A stretch of DNA of 64,000 nucleotides from Clostridium peptidivorans (GTDB lineage: Bacteria; Bacillota; Clostridia; Clostridiales; Clostridiaceae). The translations under genes and the position numbers were made by a program. The stretch covers positions 62,001 through 126,000 of the forward strand of contig NZ_OAOD01000008.1 of NCBI RefSeq assembly GCF_900205925.1, given 5' to 3'. Positions 26,301-35,672 of the stretch are shown here, piece by piece. The notes under the pieces were generated by a model. The model did no database searches and had not been told where the DNA came from. It was given only the letters and a program-made list of their open reading frames with translations. The first letter of the stretch is position 1. Each line of letters starts with the position of its first letter.

Positions 26301-26320
26301 ATTATGACATATGTCATAAT
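26301..26320. promoter_or_regulatory. Perfect 20-bp palindrome, likely Crp/Fnr operator
   Basis: ATTATGACATATGTCATAAT reads the same on both strands and lies between the divergent Crp/Fnr and DMT genes. The TGACA-type half-site is plausible for a YeiL-like dimer; binding is inferred from position. Confidence 0.65.
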
Positions 26321-26378
26321 CCCTTACAACTGTTTTGTGATAAATTAAACTTAGAATTTTAAGGAGGGAATAAATTCT

Positions 26379-26801
26379 ATGAATACTTCAATTTCAGCCA
26401 TTATAGGTGCTTTAATATCTGTAATGCTTATGTTTAATGGAACCTTGTCTGCTGCTTCTGGAAACTATACTTCCAGCGTAATCATTCATATTGTTGGACT
26501 TGTTTTTATCACACTAGTGATGTTAATAAACAAATCAAAGATTAAACTTAAAAAAGATATTCCTATATATCTATACAGTGCTGGTGCTATAGGTGTGTTT
26601 ACTGTTCTTTTTAATAATTTGAGTTTTTTAAAACTTGGAGCATCTTTAACTATCGCTTTAGGTTTATTAGGTCAGTCGCTTTCATCCATAGTTATAGATC
26701 ATTTTGGTTTATTAGAAATGCAAATTTATAAATTTGAAAAGAGAAAACTTATTGGCTTACTATTTATTATTTTAGGAATCTTTATAATGACCATTTATTA
26801 G
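26379..26801 (+). CDS. DMT-family transporter half (DUF606/YdcZ), first subunit
   Basis: The 140-residue membrane protein has four to five helices of the small DUF606 branch of drug/metabolite transporters. It begins NTSISAIIGALISVMLMFNGTLSAASGNY. A GGAGGG site precedes the ATG. The next gene encodes a second, homologous half 13 bases downstream, so the two should form a heterodimeric exporter. The divergent Crp/Fnr gene is the probable regulator. The substrate is unknown. Confidence 0.82.
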   Translation: MNTSISAIIGALISVMLMFNGTLSAASGNYTSSVIIHIVGLVFITLVMLINKSKIKLKKDIPIYLYSAGAIGVFTVLFNNLSFLKLGASLTIALGLLGQSLSSIVIDHFGLLEMQIYKFEKRKLIGLLFIILGIFIMTIY

Positions 26802-26814
26802 AGGAGGATTAATA

Positions 26815-27306
26815 ATGTTATATATACTTATATCAATTTTAGCTGGTGTTTCCATTGTAATTGCAAGAATTATTAATTCCAACTTAGCTAAAATAATTGG
26901 TATTCTTCAAGGTACTTTTATTAATTATATTATCGGACTACTTTTTTCTCTTATATTTTTACTTTTGAGTAGCGAATTTCTACGTATACCTAGTATAAAG
27001 TTTGAATCAATTCCTCTATGGGCTTACCTAGGAGGGCTATTAGGTGTATTAGTAGTTGTACTATCAAGCTATATAACTCCAAAAATTTCTGCCTTTTATT
27101 TGACTTTGCTTATTTTTATAGGTCAATTATTTTCAGGAATAATCATTGATTATTTTACTTTAAATGGATTATCAATAGGTAAAGTTATAGGAGGATTTTT
27201 AGTATTACTTGGACTTACCTATAATTTACTAATAGATAAGAAACATGAAATGCAAGCTAGTAGTGAACAACCTATAGTATCCAGTACAAAGTCTATGGAT
27301 AGTTAG
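26815..27306 (+). CDS. DMT-family transporter half (DUF606/YdcZ), second subunit
   Basis: The 163-residue membrane protein with five helices is homologous to the preceding gene product (both have a G-rich helix followed by an IIxDxF segment near residue 115). It has a short hydrophilic C-terminal tail. GAGGAGG precedes the ATG. Co-expression with the first subunit is indicated by the 13-base gap. Confidence 0.82.
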   Translation: MLYILISILAGVSIVIARIINSNLAKIIGILQGTFINYIIGLLFSLIFLLLSSEFLRIPSIKFESIPLWAYLGGLLGVLVVVLSSYITPKISAFYLTLLIFIGQLFSGIIIDYFTLNGLSIGKVIGGFLVLLGLTYNLLIDKKHEMQASSEQPIVSSTKSMDS

Positions 27307-27330
27307 CATTTATTTAATAATTATTTGCAA

Positions 27331-27363
27331 CTTGCCGCTTGCCACTTGCCATGTGCCTGGCAC
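27331..27363 (+). repeat. Palindromic repeat family 2, variant
   Basis: A CTTGCC-GCTTGCCACTTGCC core ends in TGGCAC. It lies 24 bases past the DMT stop and overlaps the promoter region of the Nudix gene; its end forms TTGACA at 27364. Confidence 0.6.
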
Positions 27364-27401
27364 TTGACATCTATGCTACACTATATAAAGAGGTGTTTGA
27401 A

Positions 27402-27800
27402 ATGAAAAAAATAGTAAAAGTAGTTGGTGCAATTATTGAAAATGAACATAATGAAGTACTTTGTGCTCTTCGTTCCACAAAAATGACACTACCAAATCTT
27501 TGGGAATTTCCTGGTGGGAAAATTGAACAGGGTGAATCAATTGCCGATGCAATAGTACGGGAAATTAAAGAAGAACTTAACTGTGATGTTGAATTCATTA
27601 ATATATTCAATGACAATACTCATGAATATGAAAATTCTATAGTAAATTTAATTACTGCAAAGTGCAAAATTGTAGATGGACACCCTGTTGCAGATGAACA
27701 TGCAAAACTTATATGGTTAAATAAAGAAAACTTGCTTTCTTTAAACTGGGCACCTGCAGATATTCCAGCAGTTAAATTATTGGTATCAAAAATCAAGTAG
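27402..27800 (+). CDS. Nudix hydrolase, MutT-like
   Basis: The 132-residue protein has the full Nudix box at 39-61 (GKIEQGE...REIKEEL) and a MutT-like N-terminus (KKIVKVVGAIIENEHNEVLCALRS). It probably hydrolyses oxidised or non-canonical NTPs such as 8-oxo-dGTP. The start at 27402 follows AAGAGGTG by seven bases; an earlier in-frame ATG adds 21 residues from the repeat region and is unlikely. Confidence 0.88.
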   Translation: MKKIVKVVGAIIENEHNEVLCALRSTKMTLPNLWEFPGGKIEQGESIADAIVREIKEELNCDVEFINIFNDNTHEYENSIVNLITAKCKIVDGHPVADEHAKLIWLNKENLLSLNWAPADIPAVKLLVSKIK

Positions 27801-27904
27801 GAGGGAAAATTAGATAAATTTTCCCAACCTCAAAAATGAATTGCCTTTAACAATAATTCACTTTCCCTAACTTTCACCACCAAGAAATTATTATTTTACA
27901 TTTT

Positions 27905-27925
27905 ACCCCAGGGGTCTGGCCCCCT
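27905..27925 (-). repeat. Palindromic repeat family 3 (GGGGGCCAGACCCC type)
   Basis: On the minus strand AGGGGGCCAGACCCCTGGGG starts directly after the TAA of the permease gene. It is G/C-rich against an A/T-rich background, like the other gene-end palindromes here. Confidence 0.6.
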
Positions 27926-29131
27926 TTATTCATATCTCAAAGCATCGATTGGATCAAGTTTTGCTGCTTTTTTAGCGGGATATAGTCCAAAGAAAATACC
28001 TACTGATGATGAAAATAAGAAAGCAATGAGTATAACTTTTAACGATACTGGAATGTCTACTTTCATTAGCTTACTTGCCATTTTCCCTGCTGAAATACCT
28101 AATATCGTTCCAACTATTCCTCCTATTAAACACAAGATAACTGATTCTGATAAAAATTGGAGTTTTATATCGCTGGTTTTAGCGCCAATTGCTTTTCTTA
28201 TACCTATTTCTCTTGTTCTCTCTGTTACAGATACAAGCATTATGTTCATTACTCCTATGCCGCCAACTAATAATGATATAGCTGCAATTGTTCCTAACCC
28301 AAGTATAAGCATGTTTAATATCTTATTAATACTATCAAGTTCTGCAAAACCTTTAATAGCTGTGTATTTACCTGAGTTTCTATGTTTGTTTTCAATAATT
28401 CTTATTATTTTAGAGCTTATGTCATCTGCTTTTGACATATCTGATACTATAACAGACATATAACCTATATCAGTAGATTTCATTATTTGTTCTCGTATTG
28501 TTATAGGTATATATATCTGTCCTGGCCTACCACCATCAAAGGAAGCTAAACCCTCTTCACTCTTTAAAACACCTACAATAGACAGATCCAAATATTTATC
28601 ACCTATATTTATTTTTGCCTTTTTTCCAACTGCACTTTCTGCATCATTAAATAATTCTTCCGCTGTTCGCTGATCTATCACTGCAACATTTTTGTTAGTA
28701 TCAACATCATGCTCATTTAAAAATCTTCCGTTGGAAAGCTTTATATTTTGAATCTCTGGATATTTATGATTTGATGCACTTACATATACCCTCTTGGATT
28801 TATCGTTTGCTTTAAAGGACCCCATGCCACTGACTATAGGTACAACTGCAGTAACTTCTGGCACCTTATCTGTTATTAAGTCTACATCTTCTAAGGTAAA
28901 ATAATCCCTTTTTTGTATATCATCTGACGAGGAATTCATCTGTAAATTTATTACATTGGTACCCATACCCTCAAATTCTCCTGTAATAAACTGCTTTGCC
29001 CCTTCTCCAATTGATACTATTGTTATAACAGATGATATACCTATTATTATTCCAAGCATAGTTAAAAAAGACCTCATTTTATTCGCCTTTATACTTTGAA
29101 TAGCAGATTTTAAACTTTCAAGAAAATACAT
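27926..29131 (-). CDS. MacB-like ABC permease
   Basis: The 401-residue protein has an N-terminal helix (about 20-42), a MacB periplasmic-core-type external domain (45-245) and a C-terminal FtsX block of three helices (about 275-390) with GGIGVMNIMLVSVTERTREIGIRKAIGA. With the ATPase and the membrane-fusion-type adaptor upstream it makes a tripartite-like exporter, as seen in Gram-positive MacAB relatives that export peptides or antimicrobials. There is no two-component system beside it. Confidence 0.9.
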   Translation of the reverse strand: MYFLESLKSAIQSIKANKMRSFLTMLGIIIGISSVITIVSIGEGAKQFITGEFEGMGTNVINLQMNSSSDDIQKRDYFTLEDVDLITDKVPEVTAVVPIVSGMGSFKANDKSKRVYVSASNHKYPEIQNIKLSNGRFLNEHDVDTNKNVAVIDQRTAEELFNDAESAVGKKAKINIGDKYLDLSIVGVLKSEEGLASFDGGRPGQIYIPITIREQIMKSTDIGYMSVIVSDMSKADDISSKIIRIIENKHRNSGKYTAIKGFAELDSINKILNMLILGLGTIAAISLLVGGIGVMNIMLVSVTERTREIGIRKAIGAKTSDIKLQFLSESVILCLIGGIVGTILGISAGKMASKLMKVDIPVSLKVILIAFLFSSSVGIFFGLYPAKKAAKLDPIDALRYE

Positions 29132-29839
29132 TTATACCTGCCCCCTAATTAATGTTCTATTTAAAACAGGCTTATCAGCCACTATATTTCCATCCTTAAA
29201 AAGAATATTTCTCTTTGTATATGCCGCTATATCTGGCTCATGAGTTACCATTACTATGGTTACACCCTCATCATTTAACCCCTTAAAAATACCCATTATT
29301 TCTTCACTGGATGCACTGTCCAAATTTCCTGTAGGCTCGTCTGCTAAAAGTATTGATGGATTATTAACTAGAGCCCTTGCAATAGCAACTCTCTGCCTTT
29401 GACCTCCAGATAATTCATTTGGCTTATGATGTATTCTGCTTTCAAGCCCTACCTTTGCCAAAGCTATTTCTGCCCTTTTACGCCTCTCTGCTAAAGGCAC
29501 TCTATTATACATCATAGGCAGCTCAACATTTTCAAGAGAACTAAGCTTTGGAAGTAAGTTAAATGACTGAAATATAAATCCTATTTTTTTATTTCTGATT
29601 TCAGCAAGACTATCGTCATCTAATGTAGATATATCTCTTCCATCCAAAATATATTTACCAGAAGAAGCCCTGTCTAAGCAACCTAAAATATTCATAAGTG
29701 TGGACTTACCTGAACCAGATGCGCCCATAATTGCAACATATTCATTCTCCTTAACCTGAAAGTCAATACCCTTTAAGGCCTTTAGCGTAATAGCTCCCGT
29801 ATCATATATCTTTATAAGACTCTGAATTTCAATAACCAT
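29132..29839 (-). CDS. MacB-like ABC ATPase
   Basis: The 235-residue ATPase has Walker A GASGSGKST (about 39-47), Q-loop FIFQSFNLLP, signature LSGGQRQR, Walker B ILLADEPTGNLD and the H-loop in VMVTHEPD. The ATG overlaps the stop of the adaptor gene (TAATG), and the permease gene follows directly. Confidence 0.93.
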   Translation of the reverse strand: MVIEIQSLIKIYDTGAITLKALKGIDFQVKENEYVAIMGASGSGKSTLMNILGCLDRASSGKYILDGRDISTLDDDSLAEIRNKKIGFIFQSFNLLPKLSSLENVELPMMYNRVPLAERRKRAEIALAKVGLESRIHHKPNELSGGQRQRVAIARALVNNPSILLADEPTGNLDSASSEEIMGIFKGLNDEGVTIVMVTHEPDIAAYTKRNILFKDGNIVADKPVLNRTLIRGQV

Positions 29840-31263
29840 TATTTATGTCCTCCAGCTTCAGAAACTTTGTCTCCTTCTTTTAGAGTTTTTTCTGGACTCA
29901 ATACGTATCTTTCTCCTTCTTTTAATCCACTTAAAACCTCAATATTATAATCCGTTTCCAATCCTGTGGTGATGTATCTTCTAGCTATTGTATTATTATC
30001 ACCTATAATAAAAACATATTTTTTACCTGCATCTTCTTTTATTGCTTCAAAACCTATTTGTAGTACATTTTTCTTTTCATTTAGAATAATTTCCGTATCC
30101 ACTTCATACCCCATTTTAACATTTGCATCCGGCTTGTTTATGGATACTTTTACATTCACCTTTGAATCCTGATCTGTTGAATTTAGCTTCTTTTCTGCCC
30201 GCTGTCCAATATCTGTGATAGCTCCTGTGTATTCTTTATTTCCTCCATTTACCTTAATTATTGCCTTTTGTCCCTTCTTCATCTTTATAGCATCATACTG
30301 ACTTACATCCATGGAAGCCTTATATAATGAAATATCATCTAGTATAATCTTCTCCCCTGCTTCTGGATACTGATTTACTTTAGCATCTAGTTTTGTAACT
30401 CTTCCATCCACATTTGCTCTTAAGTTACAATCCTCAATCTTCTTTTTAATACCTTCAATTTCTGACTTAACTAGTTCAATTTGATTTTTTTGATTTATAA
30501 TCTTATTGTTTATAGTTGAATCCATGTTAGAATAGGTACTTTTTGAATTTGCCAGAGCAATTTCAGCACTTTTTACAGCATTTTGATTATCCTTAACTGC
30601 TTTTTGGGCTGCTTCAAATTCATTGGCTGATATCAATCCACCTTCAAATAACTTTTTACTTTGTTCAAATTTTTTATTTACATCTTCCAGGTTAATTTTG
30701 GCATTTTCAAGTGATATCTGCGCTTGTTTTAATGCATTTTCAGAAGTTAGTTTGTCGTTTGATGAGCTGTTTTCTAATATGTAATTTAAATTATATTCTG
30801 CATTAGATAAATTAAGTTTTTGCTTTTCTAACTGACTTTTAAAATCGGAGTCATCTAACTTGGCCAAGAGATCACCCTTTTTGACAGTTTGTCCTTCTTC
30901 TACAAAAACCTCTACAACCTTTAGAGAAGGTGATAATGATATTTCGTTTCTGCCGTTTGATTCAATACTACCTGTAAGTGTTACCGATTGAGTTAACGGA
31001 CCTTTTTTAATTGTTGCAATGCTAACTTCTTTAATCATTGCCTTCTGAGACTTTGAATAGGAATTAATTCCAAATGCCACTACTACAATGATTATAAGTA
31101 AAACAACTATCATTGGTTTTTTAAACCTAAATATAGATCTTTTAGATTTTCGTGGCTTATTATTCCCGAAACCTGTATCTGAAGTAGATTCTGCAATTGG
31201 CTTTGCATTTAGCTTTGTATCTACTTCTATGCTTGATTGATTTTCTAAATTTTCATTATCCAT
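29839..31263 (-). CDS. HlyD/MacA-family adaptor protein
   Basis: The 474-residue protein has a cytoplasmic N-terminal tail and one membrane helix (51-68). A biotinyl-lipoyl half motif follows (VEEGQTVKKGDLLAKLD), then a long coiled-coil hairpin (about 120-270), the second lipoyl half (CNLRANVDGRVTKLD) and beta-barrel domains. It links the MacB-type pump to the cell envelope. It is the first gene of the three-gene operon, with GGGGGAG before the ATG and an unusual long hairpin in the upstream region. Confidence 0.9.
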   Translation of the reverse strand: MDNENLENQSSIEVDTKLNAKPIAESTSDTGFGNNKPRKSKRSIFRFKKPMIVVLLIIIVVVAFGINSYSKSQKAMIKEVSIATIKKGPLTQSVTLTGSIESNGRNEISLSPSLKVVEVFVEEGQTVKKGDLLAKLDDSDFKSQLEKQKLNLSNAEYNLNYILENSSSNDKLTSENALKQAQISLENAKINLEDVNKKFEQSKKLFEGGLISANEFEAAQKAVKDNQNAVKSAEIALANSKSTYSNMDSTINNKIINQKNQIELVKSEIEGIKKKIEDCNLRANVDGRVTKLDAKVNQYPEAGEKIILDDISLYKASMDVSQYDAIKMKKGQKAIIKVNGGNKEYTGAITDIGQRAEKKLNSTDQDSKVNVKVSINKPDANVKMGYEVDTEIILNEKKNVLQIGFEAIKEDAGKKYVFIIGDNNTIARRYITTGLETDYNIEVLSGLKEGERYVLSPEKTLKEGDKVSEAGGHK

Positions 31264-31340
31264 AATTCTCCCCCTTTATACATATAAATCATTCTAATGT
31301 TAGGCTCATTTTGTGATTTCTTTTATTTTTCATTAAAATG

Positions 31341-31394
31341 CCCTAATAATTAACTAAATCACTTCGAAAGAAGATATTTAGTTAAATTATCAGG
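31341..31394. promoter_or_regulatory. Long hairpin with GAAA tetraloop upstream of the macA-like operon
   Basis: CCCTAATAATTAACTAAAT (31341-31359) pairs with ATTTAGTTAAATTATCAGGG (31375-31394), and the interior forms CTTC-GAAA-GAAG. The element lies 78 bases before the operon start and could be a leader RNA structure or an operator. The remainder of the 376-base gap shows no ORF. Confidence 0.5.
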
Positions 31395-31639
31395 GTAATT
31401 TAATTTCATCTTTACTATCCTAACTTCATTAAATTTCAATAAACTCTAATTAAGTTATATTATTGAAGTAATTGCCTTTTATGCCATTTATGATACCATA
31501 TATAAAGTAATAGTTCAATATTTCCAATTCATTCATAATAAATTTAATATATTAATTATTTCTTAACAACTACAATTAAACTTCTTTCTTGCGAAAAAAA
31601 TTATTGATTATAAAAATCCATTAACCCTGGTCTTTTGTA

Positions 31640-32902
31640 TTATTTAACAATTACCACTTCTTCAGTACTACTTTGAATTTTACTTTTTCTTTCATAAGAT
31701 TCAAGTATAAGCATAAAGCAAGATGCAACTATGCTTATACTGCCAACTATCTTCCAAGCATTATTTATATTTACGAATCTTAGTACTTGACCCATACCTA
31801 TAGGTCCTAATGTATAACCCAATCCGTATATCATAGGAATAACTGCACTCATCCTTCCCTTATGAGATGCTGGTGTATGATTTGCAATAAATGGTGATGT
31901 ACTAATTGCAAGTGATATTTCTCCTAAAGTAAATATAAATGTGCTTATAAAGAAGTATGTTAATCCATTATAGAATCCTAGCATTCCGAATCCTAAGGCA
32001 TATAGCAATCCCCCATAGACCACCCTTCTAATACTCTTAACATTCTTAGATATATAAGTAATTAAAGGAGTAAATAGTATTACCACTATTCCATTAAGAC
32101 CTGATATGCGCCCCAAAATTTCAGCTTTATTTTCCGGATGAATGGATATAAGATGAAGCGGCATCAAGTATGACCATTGAGAATACACAAAATTAAATCC
32201 ACATATAATTATTGCAAAGTAAATTAATATTGGTCTTTTTATAAGCACCTTAAAAATAGAACCTTCCTCGCGCCTTTCCATAATACGGTCTTCATCAGTA
32301 ATTTCTTCCTTAGTTTTATGAATAGTTTCTTTAATAAATAGTGTGATTAATGTAAGAGAAATTAAAGCTGTTATTGCATCCCCTATAAATATAAGAGATA
32401 AGTTTTTTTCATATAAAAGCCCACCCATAACTGGTCCTATGGCAAACCCTAAATTCCATCCCATATATGAAAGAGCATATGCTCCTTGTCTATTTTTATT
32501 AGTAGTTAAGTCCGCTATTAAAGAGTCATGAGCTGGCCCAGCAGTAACCATTGAAGCTGATGCTAGCATTAATACATACACCATAGTAATAGATGGCTTC
32601 ATAAATCCGCAAGTTATATAAAATAATGCAGCTAAGCAATCAAATATAATTATTACTTTTTTTCTTCCAATGCTGTCCGCCAGTTTTCCCCCAAGCATAG
32701 CAGCTGGCAGGTGTAATATACCTGTTGTACTTATATACACTCCTACCATTTATTCTGATAGTCCTATTTTGTCTTTTAGTATAATTGTTAATAATGGCAT
32801 TACAAAACAACCAAAAGCATTAATTATTCTAGCAACAAATATTACATATATTTCTTTAGGCAATCCTACATAGGGCTCTATTAGCTGTTTTAAATATTTC
32901 AT
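31640..32902 (-). pseudogene. MFS transporter interrupted by an in-frame ochre codon
   Basis: The reading frame starts at ATG 32900-32902 (MKYLKQLIEPYVGLPKEIYV), runs 50 codons to TAA at 32750-32752, and continues in the same frame from the next codon as MVGVYISTTGILHLPAAMLGG for another 369 residues. Together they make a normal 12-helix major facilitator protein of about 420 residues. The N-terminal piece holds helix 1, and the rest carries the GGKLADSIGRKK loop. A single base change such as GAA or AAA to TAA explains it. Reinitiation at the adjacent ATG could yield a protein lacking helix 1, but function is doubtful. Confidence 0.8.
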
Positions 32903-32940
32903 TTTGTATCCACGTCCTTGCATAATATTTAATTTATTAA

Positions 32941-34821
32941 TTAATCTTCATTATATTTAATCCATTCTTCCATTAACCCTTCTAGTTCCTTTTCAAGGAT
33001 CACCTTTTGAGAAGCGTATTTACTTAGTTCAATATAATCAGAACATAGAGAGTTTATTTTAATATCCACTTCAGAAATCTCTTGCTCAAGCTTATTTATT
33101 TTTTTCTCTATTTTTTTAGTTTCTATTTCTTTTTTCTTCACCTCATTTATTTCTCTTATCTTCTTTGGCTTTTTTTCCTTTATCTCTTCCTGCCTTTCTT
33201 TTAGTTCACTTCTTTTAATTTTATAGTAATCATAATTTCCCATGTAACTTGATAGCTGCTTATTTTCAAGAGCCACTATTCTATTGCAAATTTTATTTAT
33301 AAAATATCTATCATGAGATATAAAAAATATAGTTCCTTTGAAGTCTATTAATGCATCCTCTAGGATTTCTATTGAATCAATGTCCAAATGATTCGTAGGC
33401 TCATCTAATATCAATAAGTTTATGTCTTCATATAAAAGCTTGCTTAGTTTAAGTCTTGTTTTTTCTCCTCCTGATAAACTTTTAACCTTTTTAAACACAC
33501 TTTCTCCAAAAAACATAAATTTTGAAAGATATTCTCTTGCTTTACCTTCTAATATATCTATATCATCTCTAAAATATTGAATGACTGTTTGCGCTTCATC
33601 CTTAAAAATTATATTTTGTGGTAAATATGCAGCTTTAACATTAGCTCCAAGCTCTACTTTACCTTTACTAACACCTTCTTCTCTCAATAAAACTTTCATT
33701 ATTGTAGATTTTCCACTTCCATTTGCTCCTATTAAAGCTACTCTTTCCCCATAGGCAACTAATAAATTAGCATTATGAAATAATATCTTATCATCAAAAC
33801 TCTTACATGCACCTTCGATCTTTACCGCTTCTCCCCCCGACCGCTCACTATTTATAAGATTTAGTTTCATATTTTGTTTTTGAGTATTAGGTTTATCTAC
33901 TTTTTCTATTTTGTCTAGTCTCTTTTGCATACTTGCAGCTCTTCTAAAAAACTTTTCATTTCCACTTCTATTAGCCCAATCCCTTAAAGTCTTTATTGAA
34001 TTTTCCATAGCCCCTACTTTCTTCTGCTGTTCTTTATATGCTTCTAGTTCTAGCTTAATATTTTCTTCCTTTTGCCTTAAAAAATCAGAGTAATTCCCCA
34101 TGTAAGTCTTACTTTCTAAATCCTCAATTTCAACTATTTTAGATACAACACTATCTAAAAAATATCTATCATGAGATACTATAAGAACAGTTCCCTTATA
34201 TTCTTTTAGATAACTTTCAAGCCAATCTAAGGAATCCATATCCAAATGATTTGTTGGTTCATCTAAAAGTAATATATTTGGATTTTCTAGCAATATCTTT
34301 CCCAGCATTACAGTAGTTTTTTCTCCTCCACTTAAAAGGCTAAACTGCTTATTTAAAAATTCATTTGTGAATTTTAATCCATTGCATATTTTACTAAGCT
34401 TCTCCTCCTTTTCATATCCACCCATTATTTCATACCGCTGCTGCATATTACTATATAGCTTCAATATCTTATCAAGCTCTTCGTTCTCTAAATTTCTCAT
34501 CTTCTTTTCAAGATTTATCATATTTTCTTCAATCTCCATTAAATCTTTGAATGCAAGATTTAAGACTTTACGGGTTGTGTACCCATCTTTGTAGTTTGGT
34601 ATTTGCTCTAGGTATCCAATTTTTGTTCCCTTTCTAATAGCCATATCTCCTTTATCAATAGGCTCTAGTCCTGATATTAGTTTTAATACTGTGCTCTTCC
34701 CACTTCCATTTCTTCCAACTAAGCCAACCCTTTCTCCCTGATGAATCTCAAAGGTAATATTACTTAAAATTAAGTTAGCTCCAAAATACTTCATTACTTC
34801 ATTTAATGATAATTCAATCAT
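32941..34821 (-). CDS. ABC-F ATPase, probable ribosome-protection factor
   Basis: The 626-residue soluble protein has two ABC domains and no membrane part: Walker A GRNGSGKST (about 37-45) and GANGSGKST, signatures LSGGEKTT and LSGGEKTR, and Walker B LLLDEPTNHLD and LILDEPTNHLD. The domains are joined by an about 80-residue arm/linker (256-335) and followed by a basic coiled-coil tail (about 545-626). ABC-F proteins act in the ribosomal E site. The attenuator and leader peptide in front are typical for antibiotic-resistance ABC-Fs of the Vga/Lsa/CplR type rather than for housekeeping Uup or EttA. The drug class cannot be told from sequence alone. Confidence 0.9.
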   Translation of the reverse strand: MIELSLNEVMKYFGANLILSNITFEIHQGERVGLVGRNGSGKSTVLKLISGLEPIDKGDMAIRKGTKIGYLEQIPNYKDGYTTRKVLNLAFKDLMEIEENMINLEKKMRNLENEELDKILKLYSNMQQRYEIMGGYEKEEKLSKICNGLKFTNEFLNKQFSLLSGGEKTTVMLGKILLENPNILLLDEPTNHLDMDSLDWLESYLKEYKGTVLIVSHDRYFLDSVVSKIVEIEDLESKTYMGNYSDFLRQKEENIKLELEAYKEQQKKVGAMENSIKTLRDWANRSGNEKFFRRAASMQKRLDKIEKVDKPNTQKQNMKLNLINSERSGGEAVKIEGACKSFDDKILFHNANLLVAYGERVALIGANGSGKSTIMKVLLREEGVSKGKVELGANVKAAYLPQNIIFKDEAQTVIQYFRDDIDILEGKAREYLSKFMFFGESVFKKVKSLSGGEKTRLKLSKLLYEDINLLILDEPTNHLDIDSIEILEDALIDFKGTIFFISHDRYFINKICNRIVALENKQLSSYMGNYDYYKIKRSELKERQEEIKEKKPKKIREINEVKKKEIETKKIEKKINKLEQEISEVDIKINSLCSDYIELSKYASQKVILEKELEGLMEEWIKYNED

Positions 34822-34844
34822 ATAAAACCCTCCTTTTAAAATAA

Positions 34845-34969
34845 GGATAAGGTGTCCTTGCTAGATTTATTTGATTTTTAGCAACAAAAAATCCAGGCAA
34901 GTAAACACTGCCCGGACTGCTCTCCAAAAAAGAATATAAAAAAACCGGACAAGGCCACACCTTACCCGG
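34845..34969 (-). promoter_or_regulatory. Transcription attenuator of the ABC-F gene
   Basis: On the minus strand the first terminator is CCGGGTAAGGTGTGGCCTTG closing with TCCGG and seven T (34945-34969). The second is TCCGGGCA...TGCCTGGA with six T (34892-34916). A downstream segment GGACACCTTATCC (34845-34857) can pair over about 11 bp with GGGTAAGGTGT of the first terminator as an alternative fold. Two stacked terminators behind a short leader peptide are the classic layout of ribosome-stalling control. Confidence 0.8.
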
Positions 34970-35004
34970 ATATTATTAACTTAGTATATCTGGTAAAATA
35001 TGAA

Positions 35005-35130
35005 TCACCTGCTTACCTTGGAAAAATATTTAATTTTAGACGCACTTGTCCCGTTGAATACAAAATTTGCTGAAATTCTTACAGATATTGGTCTAATTTT
35101 ATCCATTTTTCTAGTAACGCGAATATTCAT
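35005..35130 (-). CDS. 41-residue leader peptide of the ABC-F gene
   Basis: ATG 35128-35130 is preceded by AAAGGAGGG, an excellent site. The peptide starts MNIRVTRKMDKIRPISVRIS and ends SKVSR before TGA 35005-35007. The stop lies about 36 bases before the first terminator stem. An antibiotic-stalled ribosome on this frame could shift the RNA fold and allow transcription into the ABC-F gene. Peptide and RBS are seen directly; drug-induced stalling is inferred. Confidence 0.75.
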   Translation of the reverse strand: MNIRVTRKMDKIRPISVRISANFVFNGTSASKIKYFSKVSR

Positions 35131-35284
35131 AAATTTACCCTCCTTTACTTTAATATGTAATATTATAATTCAAAATAATTCTAAAATCAATGAATTTTTG
35201 AAATTTATTGGTTTTTTCTATAAACTTTTCCATTAACCTAGTACATTTTTCATATTATATTTACTTACTCTTTCTTATATAATC

Positions 35285-35665
35285 ATGATTCTATATTATT
35301 ATGATAATACAAATTGTATTAACGATACAGAAACCCAAATTTGTTCAATTCCAGATAATATTATTAAATCTGCCGAAACTATTTCAAGTATAAATATAAT
35401 TAAAGATGAAATAACTAAATTAGGATTGGATCCTGAAGAAAAAAACTATATAGAAACTTATATTAATCCTTTATTAAATATTTTATATTCACTAACTGCT
35501 AGTTCAGAAACCTTAGCTACCTCTGCTAATCTTTTAGCTGTCTCTATCAATACTTCATCTAAATCTTCTAAGATAAAAGATACCGAAAAATTAGTGTATA
35601 ATATAAATGAACAATGCGAAGAGATTTATTGTATTTTAAAAAAGAGAATCAATGTGCTTTTATAA
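35285..35665 (+). CDS. Hypothetical helical protein
   Basis: The 126-residue open frame begins MILYYYDNTNCINDTETQIC and is mainly helical after residue 25, with a Ser/Thr/Ala-rich stretch (LTASSETLATSANLLAVSINTSSKSSKIKD) and Cys near both ends. Codon use looks normal for this genome, but no ribosome binding site precedes the ATG. I recognise no family. It is divergent from the ABC-F leader, and a composite repeat begins seven bases after its stop, as at many genuine gene ends in this window. Confidence 0.45.
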   Translation: MILYYYDNTNCINDTETQICSIPDNIIKSAETISSINIIKDEITKLGLDPEEKNYIETYINPLLNILYSLTASSETLATSANLLAVSINTSSKSSKIKDTEKLVYNINEQCEEIYCILKKRINVLL

Positions 35666-35672
35666 ATCAATA

